Program-made: the position numbers and the translations under genes
Notes under the pieces: generated by a model
Database searches by the model: none
The model's input: the letters and a program-made list of their open reading frames with translations, nothing else
Told to the model about the DNA's origin: nothing
Shown here: piece by piece, positions 22,241-36,062 of the stretch
Numbering within the stretch: the stretch's first letter is position 1
Layout of the letters: each line of letters begins with the position of its first letter
Assembly (NCBI RefSeq): GCF_964340395.1
Contig: NC_135549.1
Coordinates: forward strand, 19,803,342-19,867,341
Direction of reading: 5' to 3'
Length of the DNA stretch: 64,000 bases
Source: Glandiceps talaboti
Lineage: Eukaryota > Hemichordata > Enteropneusta > Spengelidae

Positions 22241-25200
22241 CATCGAAAGTGACAGGATGCATGTGAGAGAATATCTTGCAAATATCGAGCATTTGTTGTG
22301 ATATTAAAACCGACCTAGTAGGTGACTTCAACTGCCACAACCATGAAACAGAATACATTACGACGACTAACACATTCGGCTTGCTATTATAGTATCATTT
22401 TATATCATGTGCTACTCGAAGTGAATGCTGCAATCCAAATAGAGCTGTCACGTTATCACTTGTGTCCGTCTTGTTCAATAAGGGATATTTCATTACAATT
22501 ACATTACCGTACATTCAAATTTAGCGACTAGAATTTGAATAAGCTGAAGAGTTTACGGCTGTTAGTAATATATTTAAATATGGCATATGTTGAGTTTATT
22601 TATGTCATTGCTGTGTGTTTTTATTCATCTCAGTTCGAAAATATATGTGCGTGCGTGCGTGCCTAAGGGGGTGGGGAGGGGGATCATTCCTGCACATTAC
22701 ACTTAACTCATATTTGCTATTTGCAGGATTCACACCATATATGACGACAATATATGGTTTCGCCAACGTAGTTGTTGATATTATCATCAATTTGCTTAGA
22801 CAGCATTGCTCTAATGTTTAATCGTCTCCAATGAAAGATCGTGATTTAAGTTGTGACTAATTATAAGATCCTGACTATTCTCCTGTCGTGACTTTGTTTT
22901 CCCGACTGAACTTCACGAAATTCCCTTTTAATAACTCAATTTCACTTCAAATCGATAGCTGCCTCCAAATTGAAAGGTTTCATTTAACATATATGTTTTG
23001 TATTTGACAGTCTAAAAATGATAATATCTATTTGAAGTAAATCAATCGCATGTGGATGTCTCAAACTAACTATACCCATGGCCATCTGTAGACTACCCTA
23101 GCTAGAGCGAGACTAATTGATTTTTTTTCCTTTCCAAGGTGTGTTATAGGCCAGTCAATACAGAGGAATGTGAGAGTGCAACACGACTCGCAAGAATGCT
23201 CCAAGATATTATGAGCAATGTATGTTCGACCTTGTGGCACTATATCCATAACAAGAATGTACATTCCTTTGTGACAATACGCCATAACAAGGAAAGCTTT
23301 TTTTTATAAGGTATGTAGGTGTTTCAGTTACTTATGCAGTTACCGTTGGGGTATTATAGCATGATATAAGATTTGAAGTACAGAAATATTTTGACGTTTC
23401 GAAAAATCTAATTCGAAATCTATACGTACGCCTATATTATGTGTCAGTAAATATATGCTCTTTTCATAGACTCAACATTCGTTACAGCAACACCAGGCAC
23501 ATGACTGTCGATCATATATTAGTGTCTCTAGCACTTCCATGGATCGTATTTGTGATGTAATATTTATCACTGTGTTTTTAAGACTTGTTTCCGTCTATAT
23601 GGACAAATGATTTAATCATTTCTCAGTACCATGGAAAATTACTTGTCGCAATCAGCTGTCCCATAAACGAATCTTAATGTAAAACCACGAACTGTACTGT
23701 AAATAGTGTAATTATGACTCAGGTGTTGCATTTAATGATGTATACAACTCCGACGTAATTCTATGAATTTCTAGACACATTATAATTTGTTGGTCCAATA
23801 AATATTAAAGTAATGGGTTAATTTACTTACGGTCGTAAATGTATTAATCCTAAACATTTATAGCCAAGATTAAAGAAGTGGCAAGACTTTCGACTGAAAT
23901 ATTCAAATCCTATAACGCCATAACCTTATTTACGCGAACATCACGACTGAGCTGTGGTCTGTGCAATTTCCCACGTCGTGTTACTTCCGTTGAGCGGTGA
24001 ACTAATTAATAATATGATACACGTCAGGTATAAGGCCATAACTGAGTGATTATTCAAATAAATGCAATAACATTCATATCACTGTTTACATTAAAACTGC
24101 AAGGGTTCCATGCAATAATAATATATGAGATGTAGCAAACACAGTAATATCGAAGATTATTAGTGCTTAAAAAGAGATATGTTATTTTATGATGAGATGA
24201 TTATCCGTTCTCATTCAAGTTTCAAGTGCGTAAAATGTTACAAGTATCGGGATTATTAAACCTTGTCTAGATCAGTGAAAACTGAGCATATCAAAGTAAC
24301 ACCTATGTATTCAAGCTGTGTTACTCGAATGGTATATTCAATAAGCTCAAGCTATTTGGATAATGGTGTTTTTGTCGACATACTTCATTAATTATTACCA
24401 TTGTAGCAAATTAGACATGGCAATATGTCTTTGCAGAAATAAATCTTGCAACAAAAAGAGTATTGTTCACGATATTTCGTTTTGAAAGAATTTAGAGTGA
24501 TGTAAAGTGTTTTTTCCAATGCTAATATTAGTTCACTTATCATTTAAGTGAACCAATGTATGGATGATGTGTTATATGCTGTTTGTCATCCACAGCACAA
24601 TGCCATTTATCGACACGTTCTATGTCCAAATATTACAATAGGAATAAACATTTGATTGATGTGTCTGCATTCAAACTTTATTTGATTTCAATATACATGT
24701 AAGACTTTTTTTAGATAACACGTGAAAGAGTGCAGAACATTGTGTATTTATCCTGAAGTGAGAAGAACTGTTTTGGTATAGATGTTGTTTGTTCTTTCCT
24801 TTCATGATCCTGCTGTATTTAAACTCATTTTCATAGCTGTAGCAAACATAACCGATCAAATACCGCGATTGGAATGATGTCGGTAAGTTTTTGAAACTGC
24901 GATTTTAGGAACTGTAAATTGCTTTTGCAAATTGTCAGAGTTGATAGGTTACCACAATTTCAGATTAACATGAATTATCATATTTTTATCTTTTGAATGA
25001 TTCGCAGGGGTTGTTGTTCATATTTTGCACCACGATTATACAAAACCTGGCATTGAGATGCCATATTGAGGGCACTGAGTAGACCCAACAATCAAATTCA
25101 TATCGCTTTATCTTACATTTGTGGATCAGCTCATTCCTTCCTGCTGTGCTGAAGGGTATCGTTGTTATTCTAATATAACTAAATAGATTCGAGCAAATTA

Positions 25201-28200
25201 ACACTGACCTTATTATGCCGACGACGTTGTATTTACATTCACATAACAAGGTTGCAATTGTATGCACCCCCTTCCAAAATAAACAAAACTGTGAAACGTA
25301 ATCTACCAACCAAATGCCAATAATAATTATCGAAATTGATAATTAGTATTTGTTCTATGTATTTAAAATCTATAAGTTGTGCAACTTTTAAGTAGAAGTC
25401 TCTGACCGACCGTATTGCTCTTTACGTAGTGTAAAACGACCATACAGTCCATGCATGAAAAAAAAGTTTCATATAATAATTGTGTTCAACAAAATTAATA
25501 TAGGTTTTCACGGATATATGCCTGGTTCGTGTTAATTACATATAAAGGATTAAAACATACGCTCTTCCAAATTTCACCAAATTGTGAAATTTGTCCACCT
25601 ACTGATGTAAGAAAATGTGTACTTTAATTACCGAAACGGGTGTATTACGTCTCTGTACGTATACTTAAATCATCATCACACATAGAATATACGACTATTG
25701 AACTTTAGGACCATAAAGATGTTTATGGAGCGCATATCATATTTTATATTTCATTTAATAACATTAGTTACATTGTAAAATATTTTGAACAAGAAATGTA
25801 CTTTTGTCATGGACAAATAACATTACCTGGTGTAGGTTTAGATGTTTGTAATTTCAACCGAGAACAAACATGAACGATTCCAAATATAATATCAAAGTGA
25901 GAACATTCCTGCTTCGATTATTGGATTATGCAACCAGCATGATGTTTTGGGATACTTACACCATAATATTAACCTTAAGGCTTGTGAAAAGATATGAGTT
26001 CGGTGAACTCCCAGCAAATGTTGTTGTTGTCCACGGGATACAGTGTAAATCCCACGGTTTAATAATAATATTACTTTCAAATTTAATACCGCCTTCACCT
26101 TGTGACAGCTGCGATATAGTCTGATATGCTCGTATATCTTATATATAGGGCTTTCAGTAGCAATTTTCGGGATGTGCAGTTGAGACTTAGTTTTTACAGT
26201 TGCTGGCGATTCCGTGTGTCGTTGTCCTAACATGTATTATTCGCATAAATTCAAATAATAGCGTTTTTCTTTATTTGAATGAAATAGGTACATTTACAAC
26301 ACTAGGTATATTAATCATGGTGCAATATGATTTATACGCACGTTCGCTTTTTCCACTTTTGATGGGGTATTATTAGACTTGAACATTATTCAGTGTGTAG
26401 CTGGATCTGACAGAATGATCAAATTTTGCTTAAGTGAACTAGGGATGTGGAATCAATAAGCAAATTCAGACGTGAAAGTCAGTTAATGTGTCTCGAACTG
26501 TCAACTTTTTGTTATGTCACTGTAGATTAGTAATTATCAAAATGTTATTTTATGTCGATGTTTTTTGTCGATGTGATTTGAGACATTCATTTTTTCCTAC
26601 TTAGGATATCTTTGCCAGTCAATGCACTTTAAGTATATGTTTATACCGGGCTAATAATTTACCTGTTTTTCACTGCTAATACAGAATATTGTCAACTCTA
26701 ATCCAGTTTATATTGTAGCTTTTTCAGGCAGTGTCAAAGGTGCAGAACAGCATCCATTGTTCCCTACATGGTGATATCTATCACATCCCCCCCCCCCCGC
26801 CCGTGCACCCGATTTGTTTTAAGTGCCCTATTTTCTCCTCACTCCCCGTAAAATCTACTTGTTCCCTCAGATCGGCCCCATGATCTGAACATCTATTGAA
26901 TTTATTATAACGGTTAATTACACGATCTCACAATATAGATTCAATAGCAACGTTACTAAACTTATATTTAAAAGACAAATTAAAATCATTTGCTACAGGG
27001 CAGTGGACGCGTGTAGTAACTGTTGTGTTTATTCTGTATAGCGGCACATTGGTCTATGTCAGGTCTGAGGTTCGACTCCTTTTCTTGCAGATTAACGTAC
27101 ATGATACCCCTGGCTGTGTCTGTTTCATAGGGTCACGAATGACGCCTTAACGCCAACTTCTTGGCCTTTGAAAATCGTATTCATTTTTTCCCAGCTTGGG
27201 AAGACACTGGCGTTCGGCATGGACGACTTTGAGCTGTGTGTGGGGAATGGGATATGTTGCAGACGACGTCGATCGAATGTTACGTACTTAAATTTCCTCT
27301 TTCAGAACCGTTTGGAAGAATGCCAACTGTGCTGTATTGCTGTTTTAGTAGTTGTCTTGACGTCTCGACCAAACTGATCTCTCGATTTTCACCTGGGTCA
27401 TTAATATAGCAACACAATATAACAAAACACATACGTTGAAGTGCGTTATCTATCGATAGGTGTTGCTTTATAAACTCGCATCTAACTATACACTGAGCAA
27501 GGTATAATTTACGTTCGAATAGTAATCAACGGAGTGACTATATATGTCAAAGCAAACTGAGAAACATTTCACATTTCCAGTGGTGACAACTTTCGCCCCT
27601 TGTAATTTAAATCCAATTTCATTTAGTGACAAATAAGGCTTACAGCTTGCAAAATTTCTAGCAATACTATTGTAGGATATGCTATCAATTTAGTTGATGT
27701 GTTGTCTACGGTTGTTATATTAACCTCAATGTGTGACTAAATTGTATCAGCAAATAATTACTGCGTTGAAATAGTGGTCAATATAGGTTTAATTTTAGTG
27801 GGGCTATGGAGGTTAGTCATTATTTTAAAATGAGAAATGTCATTATAATCCACAAAACGCAAATAACTCAAGTAATTACATTTAAGATTTATTACAAGAA
27901 TTCTTCATCAAATACAAAGTAGAGATACTAATAATTCTGACGCCAGATTACTCTCTCAACCATAATGTAGGTACGGTGTAGATGTAATGTAGGTGAAATT
28001 AATTCCTTGAGGATAGCATAAACGAAATATCATTTACGATTAGAGGTAGTGTACAACTTATTTTACTGATTGTTGAACTCTTAGTTAATGACTTTATTCA
28101 GTCAAATTTAAAATTGATATTGGAAAAACATGAAATCGTTATTATGGTCTAGACATTCTCATTTGCATACGATCAGTGTTGAATCACGTCAAATGCGCGC

Positions 28201-28321
28201 TCTTTCATGTTTCTTCGAGATGCTAGCTACATACAATGCATGTAGAATGACTCCAATACTATTGCTACCTCGCAAGCCTGTCTATAAAATGAAATGTCTT
28301 CAGCCACTTCTGCATTTTATA
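22241..28321. other. Long gene-poor stretch
   Basis: Contains a poly-C run (26787-26799) and, at 27.0-27.38 kb, a slightly GC-richer segment with the B-box noted above and a 69-codon frame (27168-27377). Nothing assigns to a known protein. Confidence 0.5.
27040..27085 (+). other. tRNA-like B-box, possible SINE head
   Basis: GGTTCGACTCC (27069-27079) is a perfect RNA polymerase III B-box consensus, preceded by CAGGTCTGA as in tRNA-derived SINE heads. TATAGCGGCACATTGG at 27039-27054 is a weak A-box. No cloverleaf could be paired and no second copy was spotted, so it is not called as a tRNA gene. Confidence 0.25.
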
Positions 28322-28378
28322 CATGTGTTGTGAGTGCGTGCGTGCGTGCGTGCGCGCGTACGTACGTACGTACGTATG

Positions 28379-28412
<34 letters not shown>

Positions 28413-28435
28413 TGTATGTATGTATGTATGTATGT
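28322..28435 (+). repeat. GTGC/GTAC/GTAT tetranucleotide array
   Basis: GTGC units grade into GTAC and then about fourteen GTAT units, showing stepwise spread of variant units. Confidence 0.95.
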
Positions 28436-30784
28436 CAAAAACCAAATCTTAATTTTAAAAGACATAACCAAAATACCCTCTTATTAGGCTTTTAATATTT
28501 CAAGTTGGGTTTAATTACAACAAGCTTTAAGTTGAACGAACGTTAACCACATTCTATATACTATATGGATGACCAGCTTGTCTCCTTCAATCTATCTCGT
28601 TGAGCTATTTTTAATTTGAACCTATCAAGAGTGGAATATATACACATCGTCATAATATGAAGCAAAATGTTCCCCGTTTATTTATCAACGGTGGTTTAGA
28701 AAACCTCCCATGAAAAAACTTTGTTATTGTAAAGTAATCTGTGGGTTTGGGCGGGAGGCCTAGGGGGGATTGGATATCTCGAGTAGTTACTGTTCTTGTA
28801 TGCATAATAATCTGCCTCATCTTGAGTTTATTTCAAATATTATTTGGTTTGAGTCTTGGTGACAAACATAGCCAATATGTAAAGAACGGCATTATGAAAG
28901 TGAACCCTATGTACTCATGTTACCCTAGTCTTCCTATACCCATTATGAGAGCGGAGCTATTTAATATGATATACTTCAGTGTGTAAGTAATGAATTTTAC
29001 TTTGAGGATAGCATTTTTCAACTAAGTGTACTTGAAAGTTATAATTAATTGATAAGTAACAAAAGAATATGATCATGTACATGTATGTACGTATGCATCA
29101 CTCAATTGTTCAACGATTAATAGTAATCACATCATGATGGTATGTTTATAGAGGTAATAACATTAACTTGGCGACGTTAGGAATAATGTTGACTAAACTA
29201 TCCCCCTGGTGAAATTATCACAGTTATCACAATGTATCTAGTTCCCTCAAACGGGACGGGTCAACGCAATTGATAGTAAATCTAAAGTTGAAGTCATTAT
29301 TATGTCTAGCTGTAAGTCAGGAGTCATTCCCCTGTACCTTCATTTTTCTCGTATACCCTTCTCACACATGTCCGTGTTTTATTTTTAGACCACTTGCTTA
29401 TATTACAGTTTGTAACAGCGTGTGCTATTCATTAACATCATGTGGTACTCTCTCACCCTCACTCACTATAGGGACGCTATATATGTACTTCTCTTATTTG
29501 GTCCAACAATCCTGGAGCTGTGTTTATGTAAAGATTACGTATTATGCAATTAATTGGTACATTTTGTTGATTTAGCTTTTTTGTCGGTAACTGTATATGC
29601 ATTTCTCTTGACGTCAGTTGGTTTAATAAATTACGTTAATTGTACTGTTCACAGCATGTTTCTCGTTCGTTTAGAATGGTTCTCAATATCTTATTTTATT
29701 ATTCCAACTGAACATATTGTGAAAACACGATTAAAACTTCGCATAAGCTGTGAGACATTGTTTCAGATGCCATTGTAAACAAAGATGGACGGCTCCACTT
29801 TTACCTTTATGTAATTTTCACTGGAACCTATAACCACAGTCACACACAGGATGTTACATTACCAGATGCATACTATACTCTATGTTATAATTGCACTAGG
29901 TCATTGTTATTATAGTAAATATGTTTGATATTACACATGTGAAGAAACCATGTCTGCTAGATATACTCGACTCACAATTCCAAGCTGGTTGAAAAAAATC
30001 AAATCAAACCCGGACGTACTGATACAACCGAGCCATACATAGTTATAGCATTGCGATCTAAGCTTACTAACATCAGCTCGAGCAAGAAAAAGTTTTCCCA
30101 AATGTTTGTCTCTTTTACTATACGTTCATCAATTAAAATGTATATATTATATATTTGATTGGGTTGCCCTCTATCGGAATGTAATTACACATAGCAGGAA
30201 TTTCGAATGCGTTGGTTTTTTATAAGACGCGTCCTGATCGAGAAATAAATGCAGAATCCGCTGTTTATGAGTTTAGCCTTAATTTTTATATGGAAATGAC
30301 TTCGTTATCTGTAAATTTACATGTGCTAGCGATGAAAGTTTATTCATATTTCGCTCGTTACTGGTATTTATGGATCTTTGTTCTTGTCTCACTTTGATAA
30401 ATGGATTTAATAGAAATAATGCACTAATTAGATTACCGGTGGCCTGCTAGCCAGGTTTGTATTTCAAATGGTAGGATCAGATTGGGTTTAATTGCAATTG
30501 CAATTGTAATATTATACTTTTTAAGAGCCAGCCTGTCAAATCGTCATATTGCAACTCACACTCCCTGTACTGTAAGGACTGACTGTGGCTAATACAGCAA
30601 ACCTTACACGGTGATGCTATGAAATGAAGCTATCATCAATGCATTTTCATTTATACGTTATCAAATGGCTACACCGAGGATACAATTGAGATATATGCCT
30701 TCTGTATATCGTAAAGAAAGTGTTATCACATAAAATATTCATACCTGCTCATCCTATTTTAAAATCGGGCGTTATCGGCACTGC
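28436..30784. other. Gene-free spacer
   Basis: The 101-codon plus frame at 29270-29575 is hydrophobic and Cys-rich but has no recognisable motif. No repeats seen. Confidence 0.5.
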
Positions 30785-31130
30785 ACAATAGTTTAGTCCC
30801 TCAAGGGTAATGCGATGGGCTCCGTGCGTCCATCCGTAAAACGTCATTTCTCAGACATGCAATATCTGATTACTTTCAAATCCGGCACAAAGATGACAGC
30901 ATATGGGACATATGCACGTCAGTTAGTCTTTGGAGATATGCATGTGGGCCACATTTGGAGTTACAATTCAATATATATCGCATAAATCAATAACTGTAAT
31001 ACACAGACACTCCACTGAATTGTCTATCCCCATGTTATCAGATGCAAGCCATCTTTTGAAACCTTGACCGTTGGCCTTCATGGCCAATTATGAAGATCAA
31101 GCCAATTTCTCTGTCTAAAACGGACACATT
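30785..31130 (+). repeat. Dispersed repeat, family 2, copy 1
   Basis: CCCTCAAGGGTAATGCGATG leads into CCGTGCGTCCATCCGT, then TTTCAAATCCGGCACAAAGA, and near the right side CTTTTGAAACCTTGACC. The segment at 52.09-52.51 kb has the same words in the same order. The layout (CGTCC-rich head, CTGGCACAAA block, TTGACC block) resembles non-coding interspersed repeats of marine invertebrates. No coding potential; edges approximate. Confidence 0.4.
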
Positions 31131-32872
31131 CAATTGTAATGTTTGAGGGCTCTATATCTTCTACTAAGACTCGTTTCATTTGGTATAATGAGAATGACAC
31201 TTAATGAAATTTAATAGTATATATTTACAGTAATTACCAAGGGAAAGAGCTACCAGGAAAATATCAAACAAAACTCACAGCGCCATTTTAATTCTCTGGC
31301 AAATATTATATTTGTATGTTTGACTTTTCTTCTGCTTTTATTCAATACCGTTTGAGACAGTTCCGCCAGTAGTATATATTGATAAGCAATAAATCATACA
31401 GCTATTTTAATTTTTTGTTCAACCAGTGATGCTGAAATACTTAAACCATACATGGTTCATGTGTTATATATAAATTGCCCCTGGGAACATGGGACTTTAC
31501 ATTCAAACAGACCGTGAAACAAAACGATGCGTAAAAGTATCATATCGAGTCCTATATTTTTAAGGACTACGAATAAATCAACTCAGACATATGGGCTTAT
31601 AGCTGAAAGGAAATACATTAAAGTCTTCCCAGAATAAAGGTATTTTAGTTGTTGTTAGTAGCAGCTAGAGGCTTTCCTTGAAAATATGATAATGGTTCTA
31701 TTAATGCATAAGACGTTTTAGCTTAATAGTGGAAAGTGATAATAACTCTGATAAACTGCAATAGAAAATTGTTATTTTTCTCAGATACTGCTACGGGATA
31801 GAATGATTTAGTAAACATGTTCAGCTTTATGTATCTAACCACTTCTTTCGTGATTATAACGCCTCTTCTTTAGGGATCGCATAGTGATCGGATTTAAATT
31901 TTAAAAAATATGAACCAAAGTACTGGACCCCGATGAGGAGCGATAACAGGTGTATTTAGACTCAATTTTAATTGTGTGTTTCCTTACATTCGATGACAGA
32001 AGATAAAACTGCGAAAAACTGGTGTGGACTGAGTATGATACAATGTCTGTCATACGTTATTGGCCGTATGATTTATTCTACATGAATTACTATTTGGTCG
32101 TTTTCCAATACCCGTACATCTGGAGTAGTGCTTTCTTTAATATGGGAACCAACTTGGAAAAAAAAGTATTCTGCTTCAAAAAAAAAAAAACATTTCTAAG
32201 ATTGGCTCTACAAAAATGTTACTAATGTGGGGTATTTATTCACAACCTAGCTTGCCAAAATTCTAACCAGCAACGCTAACTTGTTTTTTTTTTGTGTGTA
32301 AGGTACCATTATTATTATTGACATATTGCCGAGCATATGCATGTGACTATTACGTAGAGTCTCTTTCCAATATATCGATGGATTAAAATTTAATGCCGTG
32401 CCAGATAAGATGCACTTATTTCTTTTTGTGTAGTCAGACGATAAGAGTTAGCTCGGATGACTGTAATATCGATATCTTTGTCGTGCTAGACTACATATCT
32501 TTTAGTGTGTCTTACTGGAGACAGCTAGTCTCACCTTAAGTATTTTTGCTAAGATATCATGGTTTAAAGGGACAGACTATAGACATGAACCAATCGTAAA
32601 AGAACAACAGTCTGTGAGAGAGAAGCGAGAAAATGCTTAATTTCAAATAAATTCATTCCGAACAATAAGGATGTCCAAATTTGAAGAAAGGAGGATTCGA
32701 GTACTTTAATATTTGGATGTGGGTATGGGTTTGTTGGTAATATGTACAAGCTTTGGGTAGCAGTGTTATTTATCGCAATTGTAACACGACGATTAGTTGC
32801 GACCTAACTGACTTAAAGTGAACGTTTGATACACATTAGGTGTAGGTAGTAAACATATGGATAATATGCATA
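31131..32872. other. Gene-free spacer
   Basis: Two poly-A/poly-T runs (32179-32190, 32283-32293). No gene supported. Confidence 0.55.
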
Positions 32873-33300
32873 TGTTACACCCAATCCGTCAAACTGCCCA
32901 ATTCATGAAATGTGCATGTAGCTTTGCCCAGTTCATGGAATGGTCAACCTAATGCAAATAAGAGTATACATTACGATCTAAAAGGGGCAAAATTAAATTT
33001 TGGGAGCAAGAGTTTTGAACTGGGGTGTTGATTATCGAACTTTTTTTAAAAACACAAGCTACACTGAATTATAATAAAATAAGAATTGTGAAGTGATGAG
33101 TTTGTAAATACATGATAATAAAGTTGTTTGAATCTTATTCTTTTTTGTGTGTTTCCTATAAAAGATGCTCATTTCATGTACTGGGCATATCTTACAATAC
33201 CCACTTCATAACCTGGGCAACACGATTGCCTATTTCATGAACTGGGTGAAGTTACCTACCCATTTCGTGAATTGGGCAATTTCACCGATTGGGTGTAACA
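32873..33300. mobile_element. 428-bp MITE-like element with 45-bp imperfect TIRs and CATA flanks
   Basis: The left end TGTTACACCCAATCCGTCAA and the right end (reverse complement TGTTACACCCAATCGGTGAA) remain similar for about 45 bp through GCCCAATTCATGAAATG / GCCCAATTCACGAAATG. The 4-bp word CATA directly flanks both sides (32869-32872 and 33301-33304), a possible target duplication. Inside, the motif CCCARTTCATGAA or its complement recurs several times in both orientations, suggesting the TIRs are composed of short repeats. No ORF. Superfamily undetermined. Confidence 0.65.
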
Positions 33301-34587
33301 CATATATGGGGAAACCTCGAGATATACTGAGAATTCCATTTAGGTATATGACATTCATATGGTACTGATCAACAAATATTTATCTCCTTACCTTTCGTTG
33401 CAAAACAAGTACTCGATGGTGCAGGCAAATGTAATTTGGCGTAATAAATGTACTGTTATTTGCATAACAGCTAGTGTAACTTAAAAAAAATAAAAATAGC
33501 TTTTTGCTCAATATTATTCATTCCTCTGTATTTGCGGGCAGCCGTTACAATCAACAAATGCTGCAAATAGTGAACTGATATCTCGCACGATAACGCTCGC
33601 GGTTTATGACGCCATGTGGTTCTTTTGGAAACCGTTGTAAATAAACATATTTATAGTAATATATATTGAACTGCATAAAGTTGTTTCTAATATATTTCAA
33701 AATCAAGTACATTAATTAGGGAGGCAATTAGCAACATGGTTCATTGTTTTAATCAAATTAAATGATTGATTTGAGTTTTTTCTGTCATAATTAATCGTGT
33801 ATTCCGTTTGTTATAATACTAGTATATTAAACAAATGTACAATACTAAGATCCAGCGATTTCGAAATCCTCACAATACACATTAACAATTGTATTCGCTT
33901 GACGTGACGTTTCCCAGATTTGTTTTTGTTCGTAATGTCATTCGAATGCTACTCATTTGAATCGACGTCGTGTGCCATGTCCATGGTGACTGTCGCGCCC
34001 TATAATCAAGTCGTATGGTCCACAGCTTTCTAATTACTAAGCATTTTATTTTAATTATAACTTTACAACACACAACCCTCTTCTTGTTAACTTCTTTAAT
34101 TTGGTGAAAGAGAAATATAGAACAGAGAAACAGATTTCGAAGCGCAATGGGAAATCAAACACTCTCTGATAGATGGCCCTTTAACCTGCTATATTGTTTA
34201 CACATTTTACTCAAAATGGCTAGCATGCCAAATATTTAATAAAATATAAGATCGCATAGCAGTTAAATCAAGCAGACAGGTAGGAGGAGTGATTCTAATT
34301 CTCAACATGTTATTTATAACTACAGTGCTTAGGTTATTGTTCTGTTATAATGTTGGTTTTGAGAAGATCCAGATGTGCAAATCGGTACAGTTTGGAAGTA
34401 TACTGACGACAGTGATTTAATTTATGGACTATTTACTGTTGATGGTATACCCTTACAACTTCTCCCATTTGGAATTGAACATTATGAACTGTTTGGAAAG
34501 TGAAATGACACTTGTTTGTCGTTTACAGGGGTTATTTTGCTCAGTCAATTCGAATTGTCATTTTAATGCATATCGTTTCTCACATGT
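33301..34587. other. Gene-free spacer
   Basis: No feature supported. Confidence 0.55.
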
Positions 34588-36062
34588 TTACCTCCCGTAA
34601 GGGTACGGGAGGTATTAAAATACGAATGTTTAATTGTCTGTCTGTGTGTGTGTGTCTGTCTGTGTCATCATTTTCTAAAATTTGGCTGGCTCAATAGTAA
34701 TGAAATTTGGAATATATAATCTTTAGGGTAATAGCTGCGCTGGACTTGATTAGGTTTTGAGCCAGATCAGTTAATGTTTAATTAGAGAGATTTGCATATT
34801 AATGAAATCAAATAATTAAGCAATATCTTAAGACTCCATACTTCAATTTCAATAAAAATTAGTATATTCATCAAACATAAGAAAATACATGTGTTCATGT
34901 ACTTTAAACTGTTAAGACAATATGAATTAATATAATTACACTATATTAATTTGAGTAACCTCAGAAGGCTGCCCTCAGAGGCCGGTCTCTGTCAATGGTT
35001 TTATGATATTGTGTCTAGTCTGACGAGTTTAAACTTGGCGTCAGATTCAGATTCAGATTCAGCTAGCGTCATATTCAGCATCATATTCAGCGTCAGATGC
35101 TAAATATGACGCTCAGTATGACGCTATCTGAATCTGAATCTGAATCTGACGCCAACTTTATACTCGTTCTAATCTGCCCAAATTAATGGGTCGAGCAGAC
35201 CAAATCCGAAATGTTTGTTGAGTATACAAATACTATATATTTTTTAGATCTTCCCTTTGGCTCTAGTGTCGACATTTCAATTGAGTTATACCTTTTACGA
35301 AGTTTAATTCTGTGAGAGAATGCAATGAAGACAAATGCGTATGCATGAAGTGTAATATGGCTAGATGGCGTCCATGATTCGAACATGTCGACTGTATTAT
35401 ATTGTAGGTAGCGTTTACTGTGATTTTCGGACTTCTTCTTCTGTGTTTGTGACATTGAATTCGGCATGAACCAAATCCTACAATTCCTACAATGTAAACG
35501 CAAATAGAAGCGATTCACATCTGAATTGCAAAGTTGAGTGGGTTTTCAGCTACATTACGCCTTACTTGTCAAATTTGAATATAGAATATCGTATGCAAAA
35601 CGTTTCACCACTTTCATGTGCCATCTCGGAAAGTTTAGAAACTACGAAATATTATCATTACTTATACATGTGATTGGTTACTTATTGATAGACTTGATTA
35701 CAAAAGGTCTCCATCAATAGCACGACCATTCCGGTGAAGCATCTTCCTTCACGGCCGAAGCGATAAATAAATACACCACATCGCTGGACCCATGTCACCA
35801 TTTCATCTCACTCAAACTGAAACCTTTTTTTCAGCTTCGTTACCGGATCGAACACATTACGTGAACTTACAGTTCACTTCATGTTCTTCGAAGATTTATT
35901 TGAGGTTAACCATGGTTCACACGTACACATCGTTCAGAAATAAAAATTATCATGGTGTATACAAGTTCATAGTTCTCCTCAGCAACACAAATTTGTTTAT
36001 ACCATTTTTTTAGCTTAATTTTAATAATTGGTGGTTCCCTTACGGGAGGCGCTCAGTTTACA
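34588..36062 (-). mobile_element. Copy E of dispersed repeat family, reverse orientation, with a different core
   Basis: Read on the minus strand, 36062-36025 gives the family left terminus (ACCAGATGTAAACTGAGC, GCCTCCCGTAAGGGAACC). The region 34880-34588 is the reverse complement of copy B 10610-10880: one final unit, the CTGT-rich microsatellite (34636-34667) and the perfect hairpin CTCCCGTA/TACGGGAG (34592-34611). The roughly 1.1 kb between, however, shows no ATGCAAAT units. Instead it holds unrelated sequence and a 120-bp hairpin. The ends are better conserved than in copies C and D. Confidence 0.65.
35034..35157. repeat. Near-perfect inverted repeat built of GATTCA units, nested in copy E
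   Basis: The left arm starts TTGGCGTCAGATTCAGATTC and the right arm is its reverse complement, ending GAATCTGACGCCAA. The stem runs for about 30 bp without a mismatch, then continues imperfectly through CTAGCGTCATATTCAGC and GCTAAATATGACGCTCAG around a centre near 35095. It could be a small foldback insertion or a fold-back replication product. No target duplication is evident. Confidence 0.7.
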
